A stretch of 64,000 nt of DNA from the NCBI RefSeq assembly GCF_029504655.1, contig NZ_JAQFIL010000001.1:3043001-3107000 (forward strand). Direction: 5' to 3'. Each line of letters begins with the position of its first letter. Positions within the stretch are counted from its first letter, which is position 1. The translations under genes and the position numbers were made by a program. Origin of the DNA: Catalinimonas alkaloidigena (GTDB lineage Bacteria > Bacteroidota > Bacteroidia > Cytophagales > Cyclobacteriaceae). This document shows positions 54,826-63,869 of the stretch, piece by piece. Under the pieces are notes generated by a model that saw only the letters and a program-made list of their open reading frames with translations, searched no databases and was not told where the DNA came from.

Positions 54826-55677
54826 TTACTCCTTAAATACCAGGACGGGATAAGTAGCAAAATATGCTATTTCATTGGTAGTGCTTTCATTGAATATGCG
54901 CTGTATATAATTTCTTGGTTTATACAACATAGCCAGTAGATCAGCATTTTCTCGTATTACATATTCATCTATGCCTCTTGCAGGATTTTCGTGATGCTCA
55001 ACGACAAAATTGAGCTTGTCATAATTCAGATAAGAATTTGTCTCTTCTACATATTCGTTATACATCGCCTCCTCAAACTGATTTTCCCCATGACATACAT
55101 GCACTATATCAAGCTGAGCATCCGTAGCTGCGGTAAAAGCAATCAACTTATTCAAAACATTTTTATCCTCCATCTGATAATCTGATGCATAGACTATTTT
55201 TTTGACTTTATGATATTTGGCGTACTGAGGGATACACATTACCGGACATTCTGCCAGTGAAATAGTACGAACTGTATTACTTCCGATGTATTTTTCTACT
55301 ACATCCTTTACGCCAGTGGTTCCCATTACGATTAGTTCATACTCATGTTCATTGGCATAATTAGTAATCTGCTTATCTAATGGACCATAGGTAAAATGGT
55401 AATCACAGAGCTTCATACCTTTGGGCTTACTTAGCTTATTTACTTCGTTAGTAAGATTCTGAAGCACATTTTCAGCTCGCGCCACCAGCTTATCCCACTC
55501 CTTATTTTCTTCAAGATCACTTAATAATCCTTTTGATAGCGTTTCATTAAATTCTGCTTCAGTGAAAACATGGATTAGAGTCAGTGTAGAATTGTGTTGC
55601 TCAGCCACATGCGCAGCAAACTCTAGTGCATGAATGGAATCAGAAGAAAAATCAATTGGGCAAAGTATTTTTTTCAT
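54826..55677 (-). CDS. Tandem universal stress protein (two UspA domains)
   Basis: A 283-aa protein with two UspA-fold halves. The first (about 1-145) starts MKKILCPIDFSSDSIHALEFAAHVAE and carries the ATP-binding motif GTTGVKDVVEKYIGSNTVR (G-x2-G-x9-G-S/T), then CPVMCIP. The second half (about 155-283) starts VKKIVYASDYQMEDKNVLNKLIAFT and ends ATYPVLVFKE; its ATP motif is degenerate (AMLYKPRNYIQRIFNESTTNEI), so only the first half probably binds ATP. Role: stress survival under starvation or redox change, mechanism unknown. Cytoplasmic. Precedes the aldo/keto reductase by 27 bp. Confidence 0.93.
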   Translation of the reverse strand: MKKILCPIDFSSDSIHALEFAAHVAEQHNSTLTLIHVFTEAEFNETLSKGLLSDLEENKEWDKLVARAENVLQNLTNEVNKLSKPKGMKLCDYHFTYGPLDKQITNYANEHEYELIVMGTTGVKDVVEKYIGSNTVRTISLAECPVMCIPQYAKYHKVKKIVYASDYQMEDKNVLNKLIAFTAATDAQLDIVHVCHGENQFEEAMYNEYVEETNSYLNYDKLNFVVEHHENPARGIDEYVIRENADLLAMLYKPRNYIQRIFNESTTNEIAYFATYPVLVFKE

Positions 55678-55737
55678 CTTTAAAAAATGTTGTTATTAAC
55701 AATGAAGTTAAAAAAAATAGCCTAGCTTATCACCTAT

Positions 55738-56661
55738 TCAATACTCTTTATCCGGATCTATCTGATTAAGCGGCGCTTGATTATTCAAAATTCGCCTGTG
55801 ATTTACAACAATTTGTTGGGCTGCAGATGCAGTATCTGTAATACTAGCGATGTGGGGCGTGACGGTAATATCAGGATGCTCCCAAAAAGGATGATTGCGG
55901 GGTAAGGGTTCATCGCGAAATACATCGAGTAAGGCGCCACTAAGCTGCTTCTCCTCCAAAGCTTGTATTAAATCTTCTTCTACCAAATGCTCACCGCGTG
56001 CCACATTGATCAGGTAACTCCCTCTTTGTAGTTTTAAAAAAAGAGAATGATTTAAAATGTTCTTTGTTTTAGTTGTCAAGGGGAGTAAACACACAATCAC
56101 ATTAACTTGCTTTAGCATATCTTGAAGTTCTTTCTCACCGGTGAATGTATTGATTCCCTTGAGCTTCTTTGGGCTTTGAGAATAACCGTATACTGCAAAG
56201 CCTAGCTGAGTTAGCTTCATAGCTACATCCTGCCCCAACGCTCCTAGTCCTAAAATTCCGATTCTGATTGAATGCGCAACAGGTAAGATTTTATCCCAGA
56301 CTTTATTTTGTTGGTTCAACCAGATCTGCTTCAAATTTCTTTGAAAATTTATGGTTCCTGCAATGATGAAGTTACTCATGTCAGCGGCTAGTTTATCATC
56401 TATAATTCTACAGATGTTAGCTTGTGGCAAATCGGGGTCTGATAAAATGTGGTCTACTCCAGCTCCAAGTGAGTGAATTAACCTCAAATTAGAAAACTGA
56501 TGCAATGTCCCTCTAGGATGTTTCCAAACGACAGCTGTAGTGTAAGATGAAGGGTCTTGAACTTCAGGCCAGACATCTATCCTGAGATTAGGGTCAATTT
56601 TTTGTAGTTCGTTTTTCCAGGGCTCAGCAGCTCTCTCATTAAAAATTAAAACTATACTCAT
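55738..56661 (-). CDS. D-2-hydroxyacid dehydrogenase, GhrA-like (glyoxylate/hydroxypyruvate reductase)
   Basis: The 307-aa protein is a D-isomer-specific 2-hydroxyacid dehydrogenase. The NAD-binding domain has IGILGLGALGQDVAMKLTQLGF (about 143-164). Catalytic Arg, Glu and His are in NVARGEHLVEEDLI (about 225), DVFRDEPLPRNHPFW (about 252) and TPHIASIT (about 280). LRLIHSLGAGVDHIL (about 57-71) is the family substrate loop. GhrA-like enzymes reduce glyoxylate or hydroxypyruvate; other 2-keto acids are possible. Its start codon directly abuts the stop of the DNA glycosylase gene, so both are translationally linked though functionally unrelated. Confidence 0.93.
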   Translation of the reverse strand: MSIVLIFNERAAEPWKNELQKIDPNLRIDVWPEVQDPSSYTTAVVWKHPRGTLHQFSNLRLIHSLGAGVDHILSDPDLPQANICRIIDDKLAADMSNFIIAGTINFQRNLKQIWLNQQNKVWDKILPVAHSIRIGILGLGALGQDVAMKLTQLGFAVYGYSQSPKKLKGINTFTGEKELQDMLKQVNVIVCLLPLTTKTKNILNHSLFLKLQRGSYLINVARGEHLVEEDLIQALEEKQLSGALLDVFRDEPLPRNHPFWEHPDITVTPHIASITDTASAAQQIVVNHRRILNNQAPLNQIDPDKEY

Positions 56662-57267
56662 TTATTTAGCTTTGGAAGTCCAGCGATTACCTTTTACTCT
56701 AAACCTCCAGGGTAGCAAAGCATCATCTCCTGCATAGTCAATTCCCACCCTGGGACTGGCAATAATATCACCTTCACTCACATTTGTTTGTCTGTCTTCT
56801 ATCCAAATCTGCTCCGCTTTTGTCAGTTCGGCACCGTACATGGCTTTGCTAATTCCCAATGCCTGGCTTAACATGCCCGGACCTGCGGTTAGGCGTACTG
56901 AAAAATCATGTAAATTGCGTCGATGCTGCATAAGCTCAATACCATCAGTAGGTTCAATCGCCCTTACAAGTACCGCATCTGCTTTACCTTCTTTATTGGT
57001 GATGATATTGAAAAGGTCATACATACCGTAAATTTTATATATATAAGCGACACCACCTTCGTGAAACATGATTTCAGTACGGGGGGTACGTTTCTTCATA
57101 TGGGAATGACAGGCTTTATCGTTGATATGTGAATACGCTTCCGTTTCCACGATTTTGCCTCCACTGATGTGGCCGTTCACTTTGGTGAATAAATATTTAC
57201 CCAAAAACTGCCGACTTAAAGAAACTACATCATCTTGAAGATAAAAGGCCTTAGGTATAATGTTCAT
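56662..57267 (-). CDS. DNA-3-methyladenine glycosylase (AAG/MPG family)
   Basis: The 201-aa protein matches the MPG/AAG family: FLGKYLFTKVNGHISGGKIVETEAYSHINDKACHSH with the catalytic Glu in ETEAY (about 43), then MFHEGGVAYIYKIYGMYDLFNIIT, VLVRAIEPTDGIELM and RLTAGPGMLSQALGI. It removes alkylated or hypoxanthine bases from DNA to start base excision repair. Full family length (about 200 aa), no missing catalytic residue. It is the first gene of a two-gene unit with the hydroxyacid dehydrogenase. Confidence 0.95.
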   Translation of the reverse strand: MNIIPKAFYLQDDVVSLSRQFLGKYLFTKVNGHISGGKIVETEAYSHINDKACHSHMKKRTPRTEIMFHEGGVAYIYKIYGMYDLFNIITNKEGKADAVLVRAIEPTDGIELMQHRRNLHDFSVRLTAGPGMLSQALGISKAMYGAELTKAEQIWIEDRQTNVSEGDIIASPRVGIDYAGDDALLPWRFRVKGNRWTSKAK

Positions 57268-57332
57268 TGATAAATTCTTATTAAAATTGTCAAAATAAAT
57301 CAGATTTTTTGAAAACCACTAATTCGTAAAAA

Positions 57333-58178
57333 ATGAAAAAGTTAAGTGTATTGTTTTGTTTTTTATTTGTTGGCATTACCCAGCAAACATATGGGCAGTT
57401 GAGCACCCCGGCACCGAGTCCGTATTCAACGGTTAGTCAGGTAGTTGGCCTGACTGAGGTGGAGATTGCTTATTCTCGTCCCGCAATGAAAGGCAGAGAT
57501 ATATATGGAGAGCTGGTTCCCTTTGGGAGTTTATGGAGAACAGGTGCTAATGCAGCCACTAAGATCAGTTTTCCTGAGCCTCTGAGTATAGAAGGAAAAG
57601 AATTAGCTGCCGGTGAGTATTCCATTTTCACAATACCGGGCAAGGGTGAGTGGACATTAATTCTGAATAAAGATGCCAAAGTTAGTGTTGCTAATTACGA
57701 CCAGTCCAAAGATGCTGTGCGATTTACGGTTAAGCCTCAGAAAACCAAAATGGACTTTGAGTCATTCACCATTATGTTTTCAGACATCAAGGACAATTCC
57801 GCTAAAATCAATATCATTTGGGAAAACACACTGGTTCCAATCAGCATCACTGATCCTGATGTAGATCAGAAAGTAATGGCTCAGATTGAAGAGCAGATAC
57901 CTACGGCAGGTAATAATGATAATGTATACTTTGCAGCCGCAAGCTACTACTTTGAGAATAACAAGGACTTAGAGCAGGCTGTTGAGTGGGTGGATAAAGC
58001 CGTAGAAATTAATGACGAGAAATACTGGGTGATGCACCTTCAGGCTAAAATTCATGCAAAGTTAAATAACAAGGAGAAGGCGATAGAAGCCGCAGAAAAA
58101 TCTAAAGCCTTAGCGGATAAAGCAGGGAACCCAGATTATGTAAAACTCAATAATCAGCTCATCGCAACTTTAAAGTAA
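57333..58178 (+). CDS. DUF2911 protein with C-terminal TPR-like region
   Basis: The 281-aa secreted protein has a signal peptide (KKLSVLFCFLFVGITQQTYGQ). Residues about 25-170 are a DUF2911 domain (SPYSTVSQVVGLTEVEIAYSRPAMKGRDIYGELVPFGSLWRTGANAATKISF, then GKEWTLILNKD-like strands), a fold found almost only in Bacteroidota. The last 90 residues (PTAGNNDNVYFAAASYYFENNKDLEQAVEWVDKAVEIN and onwards) are TPR-like helices. Role unknown; the domain is periplasmic or surface. Strong terminator right after the stop. Confidence 0.92.
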   Translation: MKKLSVLFCFLFVGITQQTYGQLSTPAPSPYSTVSQVVGLTEVEIAYSRPAMKGRDIYGELVPFGSLWRTGANAATKISFPEPLSIEGKELAAGEYSIFTIPGKGEWTLILNKDAKVSVANYDQSKDAVRFTVKPQKTKMDFESFTIMFSDIKDNSAKINIIWENTLVPISITDPDVDQKVMAQIEEQIPTAGNNDNVYFAAASYYFENNKDLEQAVEWVDKAVEINDEKYWVMHLQAKIHAKLNNKEKAIEAAEKSKALADKAGNPDYVKLNNQLIATLK

Positions 58179-58182
58179 GCAA

Positions 58183-58208
58183 AAAGCCCGCTTTGTCGGG
58201 CTTTATTT
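58183..58208 (+). terminator. Rho-independent terminator of the DUF2911 gene
   Basis: AAAGCCCG (58183-58190) pairs with CGGGCTTT (58197-58204); a T-rich tract follows. Confidence 0.85.
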
Positions 58209-58244
58209 CTTTTAACAAAGCTGACAGATCGGGGTTTAGCTTGC

Positions 58245-58529
58245 ATGAAGCAGATCAAAAAATATGACTTGCGTGAAGGTGATGTAGACAGGATTGTGGA
58301 AATGGCCTGGGAAGATCGTACTTCATTTGATGCCATTGAAGAACAATTTGGTGTGCCTGAAAAAGATGTTATCCGCATCATGAAAAAGGAAATGAAAGAA
58401 AGTTCCTGGAAAATGTGGCGGAAAAGAGTTCAGGGTAGAGCAACTAAACATCGCAAAAAAAAGCATTCATTTCGTTTTAAAAGCAGTCGCCAGAAAAATA
58501 TCTCATTGAACAAGATGAGCAAGCGTTAA
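58245..58529 (+). CDS. TIGR03643/DUF2805 small basic protein
   Basis: A 94-aa protein with the TIGR03643 family signature: DRIVEMAWEDRTSFDAIEEQFGVPEKDVIRIMKKEMKESSWKMWRKRVQGRATKH (in pieces over about residues 15-70). The central part resembles a helix-turn-helix, so it may bind nucleic acid. The C-terminus is strongly lysine- and arginine-rich (KHRKKKHSFRFKSSRQKN). Function unproven. Starts about 40 bp after the DUF2911 terminator. Confidence 0.9.
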   Translation: MKQIKKYDLREGDVDRIVEMAWEDRTSFDAIEEQFGVPEKDVIRIMKKEMKESSWKMWRKRVQGRATKHRKKKHSFRFKSSRQKNISLNKMSKR

Positions 58530-58726
58530 TTTTTAGACCTAAATTTACTTATTCCTATCATAAAGCCTTTGGCTGTGCGTTGCTCTTGTATTAACTTACC
58601 CTAGCTTATTGCAAATGAGATAATTGGAATTTTCATTTGTAGAGGCTAATCTTGCAAAAAATATTTTATAACAAAGCGTGCTCATTAAGCATGACAGTCT
58701 TATCACAAAAATACAAGCATAAGTCA

Positions 58727-61700
58727 ATGCTGGATAACTACAGGAATATAAATAATCTGGTAGGTTGGTTGGTTTTTATCATTGCGACAATCACCTACGC
58801 CCTTACAGTAGAAGAAACAGCTAGCTTTTGGGATTGCGGTGAGTTCATTGCCGTATCTTATAAATTAGAAGTCCCCCACCCTCCCGGCGCTCCATTCTTT
58901 TTGCTCCTGGGCAGAATGTTTTCCTTTCTTGCCCTCGGTAATGTTGAACTAGTGGCTTACTGGATCAATATGCTTAGTGTGATAAGTAGTGGTTTTACTA
59001 TTCTGTTCTTATTCTGGAGTATTACCATGCTGAGCAAAAAAATATTAAAGGTAAAGCATGGTGAAGAAACTCCCGGTCAAACAGTCTTGCTGATAGGGAG
59101 TGGCCTGATAGGTGCTCTGGCTTATACCTTTTCTGATTCATTTTGGTTTTCAGCAACTGAAGCGGAAGTCTATGCTTTATCTTCCTTTTTTACCGCTTTT
59201 GTTTTCTGGGCAATTTTGAAGTGGGAATTGATAGAAGACACATCTGCCGCAAACCGCTGGCTGATACTTATTGCCTATATGATGGGACTTTCCATCGGGG
59301 TTCACCTGCTGAACCTGGTAACTATTCCTGCTTTGGGTCTGATTTACTATTTTCATAATTACCAAAAAACCAACACCAAAGGTGTTGTGGCAACACTGGT
59401 TATTAGCTTGGTGATCATTGGGCTGATTATGGTGGGCATCATTCCCGGGTTACCGTCCCTTGCAGGTACGCTGGAGGTTTTCTTTGTCAATAACCTGAGT
59501 ATGCCTTTCGGGTCAGGTGTTGTATTCTTGCTCATCGTAATCGGTGGTGGACTTACTTATGGGCTTTACTACTCTTACCAGCATGGCAAATTGATAATGA
59601 ATACCGCCTTGATCTGTCTTACTTTTATTTTAATTGGTTATAGTTCATATTCTCTAGTACTCATTCGCTCGGCTTATGATCCTCCTATTGATGAAAACGA
59701 CCCTGAGACTATCATCAGCTTTGTATCGTATCTTAAACGTGAACAATACGGCAGTCGCCCACTGCTCTTTGGTCAGTATTTTACAGCTGAACTGGTAGAT
59801 CAGGAAAATGGAGCGCCTATTTACGAAAAAGGGGAAGACAAATACATCATCACTGATTATAAACTCGAAAATACCTATGACCCCAAAGAGAGTACTATTT
59901 TTCCAAGAGCATATAGTACACAGGACAATCATGTAGAATTGTATAGAAGTTGGATGGGCTTACGGCCAAATGAGAAGCCGAATTTTGCTGACAACCTCTA
60001 TTACTTTTTCCGCTATCAGGTAGGACATATGTTTATGCGTTACTTCATGTGGAATTTTGCCGGTAGAGAAAGTGATATTAAAGACGCAAGTTGGCTTACG
60101 CCCTGGGAAAGTAATGAGGACCTACCTTACACCATCGCTACCAATAAGGCAAGAAATAACTTTTTCATGCTTCCCTTAATATTGGGATTGATAGGCTTAT
60201 TCTACCAGTACAAAAAAGACCTGAAGGGCTTCTCTGTGATTGGGCTTTTATTCATTTTAACAGGCATTGGCTTAGTAGTTTACCTGAATTCTCCCCCAGT
60301 AGAGCCCCGGGAACGGGATTACATTTATGTGGGAGCATTTTATGCCTTTGCCATCTGGATTGGTTTTGGAGTAATTGCAGTGGCCAAGTTCATTGGTCAG
60401 TTTATGAAGAACAAGATGGTTGCCGGTGCCATTGCCACCCTACTTTGTTTAGCAGTACCTACAGTGATGGCAGCTCAGGGTTGGGATGATCATGATCGCT
60501 CTAACCGTTTCTTTTCCGTAGATTCCGCAAGAAATTTCCTTGCCTCATGCGCTCCCAATGCAATCTTGTTTACCGGAGGTGACAATGATACTTTCCCCCT
60601 ATGGTATGTGCAGGAAGTTGAAGGTTTTAGAACAGATGTAAGAGTAATTGTATTGAGTTACTTCAATACCGATTGGTATATTGATCAGATGACAAGGCCT
60701 GCTTATGAGTCTGAGCCACTACCATTCACCCTTAGCAAAGAAAATTACAAACAGGGAGGTCCTAACGATTATCTACCTTATGTTGAACGTCCAAATATCA
60801 AAGGAGCCATTAATCTGGAGCAGTTTTTAAGGTTAGTAAGAGAAAATTCTCAGGCCCTCAAAATCCCCAATGCCAGAGCAAGCTATAATACTGTACCTGC
60901 TAAAACCTTCTTTCTGGATATTAATACATATGATGTAAGTGAGGCTGAAACTTCCGGTGTTGCCGATACTACAGCCACTGCCAGTACGCAAATACCTGCG
61001 CATCTGGCATCCTTAATTCCAGCAGATATGCAGGAAAACTACATTGACAGGATGTACCTTGACCTGAAAGGACGTGCCCTGGAAAAGAAAGACCTGATGA
61101 TTCTTGATTTGTTAGCGGCTAACAAATGGGAGCGTCCTATTTATTTCAACAACACCTCTCTCATGGGTGTTAATCTTGACTTCCGTCCTTACGTAGTACA
61201 GGAAGGAAATACATTCCGTCTTTTGCCTATTGAAAATCCTAGTCCAAACAATGAGTTTGTAAACACAGAGGTAATGTATGAAAACATGATGGATAACTTT
61301 TTCTGGAGAGAGTTAAGTAATCCGGATGTATACTACAATGAAGATTACCGTAATTTTGCCCTGAATCATCGCTCAAGTTTTAATACACTTGCCAGAAATC
61401 TGATTCAGGAGGGTGATATTGAAAGAGCCAGGGAAGTATTGAACAGAAGCCTTGAAGAAATACCTGATAAAACCATACCATTTGACTATGTGTCATCTCA
61501 AACCCTTCCCCTTCTGTTTGAAGTAGGAGAAGAAGAGAAAGCTATAGAAATGGCTCAGGTACTGGGAGACAGAGCCGATGAGATGCTAACCTATCTTTAT
61601 CCAAGAGCTCAGGGACAAAATGTGGAAATTCAGAAGCAATTAATTATATTAAATGGTGTTACGCAGGCACTCAATCGTGCCGGTCAAACTGAGTTAGGTC

Positions 61701-61753
61701 AAAAATATGATGAAATGCTCAATCGCCATTATAATCAAATTAATACTTTATAA
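58727..61753 (+). CDS. DUF2723 polytopic membrane protein (PMT/GT117-like)
   Basis: I choose ATG 58727 over the TTG at 58652, because the former puts the first membrane helix (NNLVGWLVFIIATITYALTVE) at the expected place. The 1008-aa product has about 10-12 helices in its first half, with ETASFWDCGEFIAVSYKLEVPHPPGAPFFLLLGRMFS (in pieces), the DUF2723 signature with an acidic motif as in O-mannosyltransferases. Late in the sequence comes a soluble part: FTGGDNDTFPLWYVQEVEGFRTDVRVI (about 620-645), then helical repeats near the end (about 905-1005). DUF2723 relatives are assigned to glycosyltransferase family 117. Probable protein or lipid glycosylation at the inner membrane; substrate unknown. 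Confidence 0.9.
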   Translation: MLDNYRNINNLVGWLVFIIATITYALTVEETASFWDCGEFIAVSYKLEVPHPPGAPFFLLLGRMFSFLALGNVELVAYWINMLSVISSGFTILFLFWSITMLSKKILKVKHGEETPGQTVLLIGSGLIGALAYTFSDSFWFSATEAEVYALSSFFTAFVFWAILKWELIEDTSAANRWLILIAYMMGLSIGVHLLNLVTIPALGLIYYFHNYQKTNTKGVVATLVISLVIIGLIMVGIIPGLPSLAGTLEVFFVNNLSMPFGSGVVFLLIVIGGGLTYGLYYSYQHGKLIMNTALICLTFILIGYSSYSLVLIRSAYDPPIDENDPETIISFVSYLKREQYGSRPLLFGQYFTAELVDQENGAPIYEKGEDKYIITDYKLENTYDPKESTIFPRAYSTQDNHVELYRSWMGLRPNEKPNFADNLYYFFRYQVGHMFMRYFMWNFAGRESDIKDASWLTPWESNEDLPYTIATNKARNNFFMLPLILGLIGLFYQYKKDLKGFSVIGLLFILTGIGLVVYLNSPPVEPRERDYIYVGAFYAFAIWIGFGVIAVAKFIGQFMKNKMVAGAIATLLCLAVPTVMAAQGWDDHDRSNRFFSVDSARNFLASCAPNAILFTGGDNDTFPLWYVQEVEGFRTDVRVIVLSYFNTDWYIDQMTRPAYESEPLPFTLSKENYKQGGPNDYLPYVERPNIKGAINLEQFLRLVRENSQALKIPNARASYNTVPAKTFFLDINTYDVSEAETSGVADTTATASTQIPAHLASLIPADMQENYIDRMYLDLKGRALEKKDLMILDLLAANKWERPIYFNNTSLMGVNLDFRPYVVQEGNTFRLLPIENPSPNNEFVNTEVMYENMMDNFFWRELSNPDVYYNEDYRNFALNHRSSFNTLARNLIQEGDIERAREVLNRSLEEIPDKTIPFDYVSSQTLPLLFEVGEEEKAIEMAQVLGDRADEMLTYLYPRAQGQNVEIQKQLIILNGVTQALNRAGQTELGQKYDEMLNRHYNQINTL

Positions 61754-61811
61754 TTCAGGATGACCGTAGCAGCACGATTGATCAATTGCAGTTACTGAGA
61801 CAACAATATTA

Positions 61812-61849
61812 TTAAAAAAACTTGCTGTACAATTGGCAAGTTTTTTTAA
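61812..61849 (+). terminator. Rho-independent terminator of the DUF2723 gene
   Basis: TTAAAAAAACTTGC (61812-61825) is the reverse complement of GCAAGTTTTTTTAA (61836-61849); the T-run is part of the stem. Works in both directions. Confidence 0.85.
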
Positions 61850-61877
61850 TGAACATAGTTAATATTTCAAAATCACT

Positions 61878-63119
61878 ATGGCAAAATCAACCTATATTTT
61901 GGTATTAATGCTAAGTCTAACGGCCTTCCATTCGGCAATCGCCCAGCGTGAGAATAGCAGTCCATCAGACTTTAACCGCGCCTTTTTATATGACCTTAGC
62001 TCACCTGTTTATGGAGAATATGAAGTAGCTGTAGGTAGTAATGAAGCTACTATCTTCCTGAAGCTTACCCAAAGAACTAATACCATCAATATCAATCGTA
62101 TGCATTACGAAGTAAGAGAAAATTACGAGGCTGATGATGTAATTCGTAGTGCCGACCTTAACGAAAGCCATTTTATCAAACAGAAAGAAAATTCTTCTTA
62201 CTATCGTTTTGAAATACCTGTAAGCGATGAAAGCCATTATGTATTTGTATTCATAGAAGGAGTTTCAGCGGGTGCAAATTTTAACTACCGCTATGACATT
62301 TCGCTCAATAATGATCAAAACTTTCCCTTAACGGATTTGATAGTGATGGAAGCGGAAGAGGAAATTCCTGTTTTTACCAGCTCTATCCCTAACAATGCCT
62401 CTTTTCGTGTAGTATCAGTTTATGGAGAAGATAGTCTTAACGCATACCTGTACTACTATTCTCATGAATTTCCTCCTAACCTTCCTCCAATGGCTGAGAC
62501 GGGAGCTGATATTCAGAAAAGCCTTAAAATTGATACCATTTTGTCAGTACAACTTAACCAATCGCTCTCGTTTGAAAATGAGGGATTATACTTTTGTCAG
62601 TTAGACACCACTTCATTATCAGGCATTTCTTTTAGAATATCCAGTAAATATTATCCTCGTTTCGTAACTCCAGAAGCTCTGATTGCCCCCCTTCGCTATA
62701 TCAGTACTTCTGAAGAGATGGAAAATTTGACAGAAAGTGATGAGGCGAAAGCAGCTTTAGATCGCTATTGGATAAAAGTGACCCGTTCACAAGAAAGGGC
62801 AAAAGATGTAATTAGAAATTACTTTCGCCAGGTGACCAATGCCAATATTCTTTTCACTACTTATAAAGAAGGTTGGAAGACTGGTCAGGGAATGGTGTAC
62901 GTGCTTTTCGGCCCACCTGATGAAGTTTACAGCACTGGAGCAGAAGAAAGATGGATATATAATTCCGAAAATGATTTGATGGAAAATCTGGCTTTTACTT
63001 TTGTAAAGGTTCGTAACATTTTCACTACCCGTCATTACAACCTGTTAAGAGACGAGGAATACCGGAAATTCTGGTACAGAAATATTGACCTCTGGAGGAA
63101 AGGCAGAAAACAAATATGA
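61878..63119 (+). CDS. GWxTD-domain protein, secreted
   Basis: The 413-aa protein has a signal peptide (TYILVLMLSLTAFHSAIAQ). The C-terminal part carries the GWxTD-type motif as GWKTGQGMVYVLFGPPDEVY (about residues 333-352), preceded by the helical segment of ALDRYWIKVTRSQERAKDVIRNYFRQV. The first half is beta-rich and resembles the usual N-terminal domain of this Bacteroidota family. Function unknown, possibly in outer-membrane or surface assembly. It overlaps rlmB by 4 bp (ATGA), so translation is coupled. Confidence 0.92.
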   Translation: MAKSTYILVLMLSLTAFHSAIAQRENSSPSDFNRAFLYDLSSPVYGEYEVAVGSNEATIFLKLTQRTNTININRMHYEVRENYEADDVIRSADLNESHFIKQKENSSYYRFEIPVSDESHYVFVFIEGVSAGANFNYRYDISLNNDQNFPLTDLIVMEAEEEIPVFTSSIPNNASFRVVSVYGEDSLNAYLYYYSHEFPPNLPPMAETGADIQKSLKIDTILSVQLNQSLSFENEGLYFCQLDTTSLSGISFRISSKYYPRFVTPEALIAPLRYISTSEEMENLTESDEAKAALDRYWIKVTRSQERAKDVIRNYFRQVTNANILFTTYKEGWKTGQGMVYVLFGPPDEVYSTGAEERWIYNSENDLMENLAFTFVKVRNIFTTRHYNLLRDEEYRKFWYRNIDLWRKGRKQI

Positions 63120-63868
63120 GTATATCTAAAGCAGAAGTAATTTTTGGCACTCGTGCCATCATAGAAGCAATACAAGCCGGTAAAGAGCTTGAAAAGGTGT
63201 TATTACAGAAAGGGGTACGCAATGAACTATCCGGAGAACTCCTCTCTTTGTTAAAAGAAAGGCAAGTTCCTTTTTCAACTGTTCCTATTGAGAAACTCAA
63301 TAAAATCACCCGTAAAAACCATCAGGGAAGCATTGCCTTTTTATCAGCCGTCATTTATGCTTCACTGGACAATATCATTAACGAAGCATATTCAAAAGGG
63401 CAGGAACCGCTATTGATTCTTTTGGACAGGGTAACCGATGTGCGAAATTTTGGTGCTATCGCACGTTCCGCTGAATGTTTAGGTGCCCATGCCCTGCTGA
63501 TACCTTCAAAAGGAAGTGCCCGAATTAGTGGAGACGCGGTAAAAGCTTCTGCTGGTGCTTTGCATCATATTCCCGTATGCAGAGAAGATAATCTTAAATC
63601 AACCATAGAGTATCTTCAATCTAGCGGCATCAGGGTAGTTGCCTGTAGTGAAAAAGCTGAAACGCTTACTAATGAAGCAGATATGACGGGCCCTTTGGCG
63701 CTTCTGATTGGGTCTGAAGAAGATGGTGTTTCACCAGCTTACTTAAAAATGACCGATGCTCAGGTTAGCATCCCGATGCGAGGCAAGATCGCTTCACTGA
63801 ACGTATCCGTAGCAACTTCCATATGTTTGTACGAAGTGGTCAGGCAACGTAATTCGGTAAAAAACTGA
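63116..63868 (+). CDS. rlmB: 23S rRNA (guanosine-2'-O-)-methyltransferase, TrmH/SpoU family
   Basis: The 250-aa protein opens VIFGTRAIIEAIQAGKELEKVLLQKG, the substrate-binding domain of RlmB, and has the SPOUT knot in its second half: LLILLDRVTDVRNFGAIARSAECLGAHALL (about 98-127), LALLIGSEEDGVSPAYL (about 190-206) and SIPMRGKIASLNVSVATSICLYEVVRQR (about 218-245). It methylates a guanosine ribose in 23S rRNA (G2251 in E. coli) with S-adenosylmethionine. Length and motifs are complete. The 4-bp overlap with the GWxTD gene puts them on one transcript. Confidence 0.95.
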   Translation: MSISKAEVIFGTRAIIEAIQAGKELEKVLLQKGVRNELSGELLSLLKERQVPFSTVPIEKLNKITRKNHQGSIAFLSAVIYASLDNIINEAYSKGQEPLLILLDRVTDVRNFGAIARSAECLGAHALLIPSKGSARISGDAVKASAGALHHIPVCREDNLKSTIEYLQSSGIRVVACSEKAETLTNEADMTGPLALLIGSEEDGVSPAYLKMTDAQVSIPMRGKIASLNVSVATSICLYEVVRQRNSVKN

Positions 63869-63869
63869 C

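Noticed and set aside
58652..58726. TTG start for the DUF2723 gene
   Set aside because: The added leader has no feature; the ATG at 58727 puts the first helix at the usual position.
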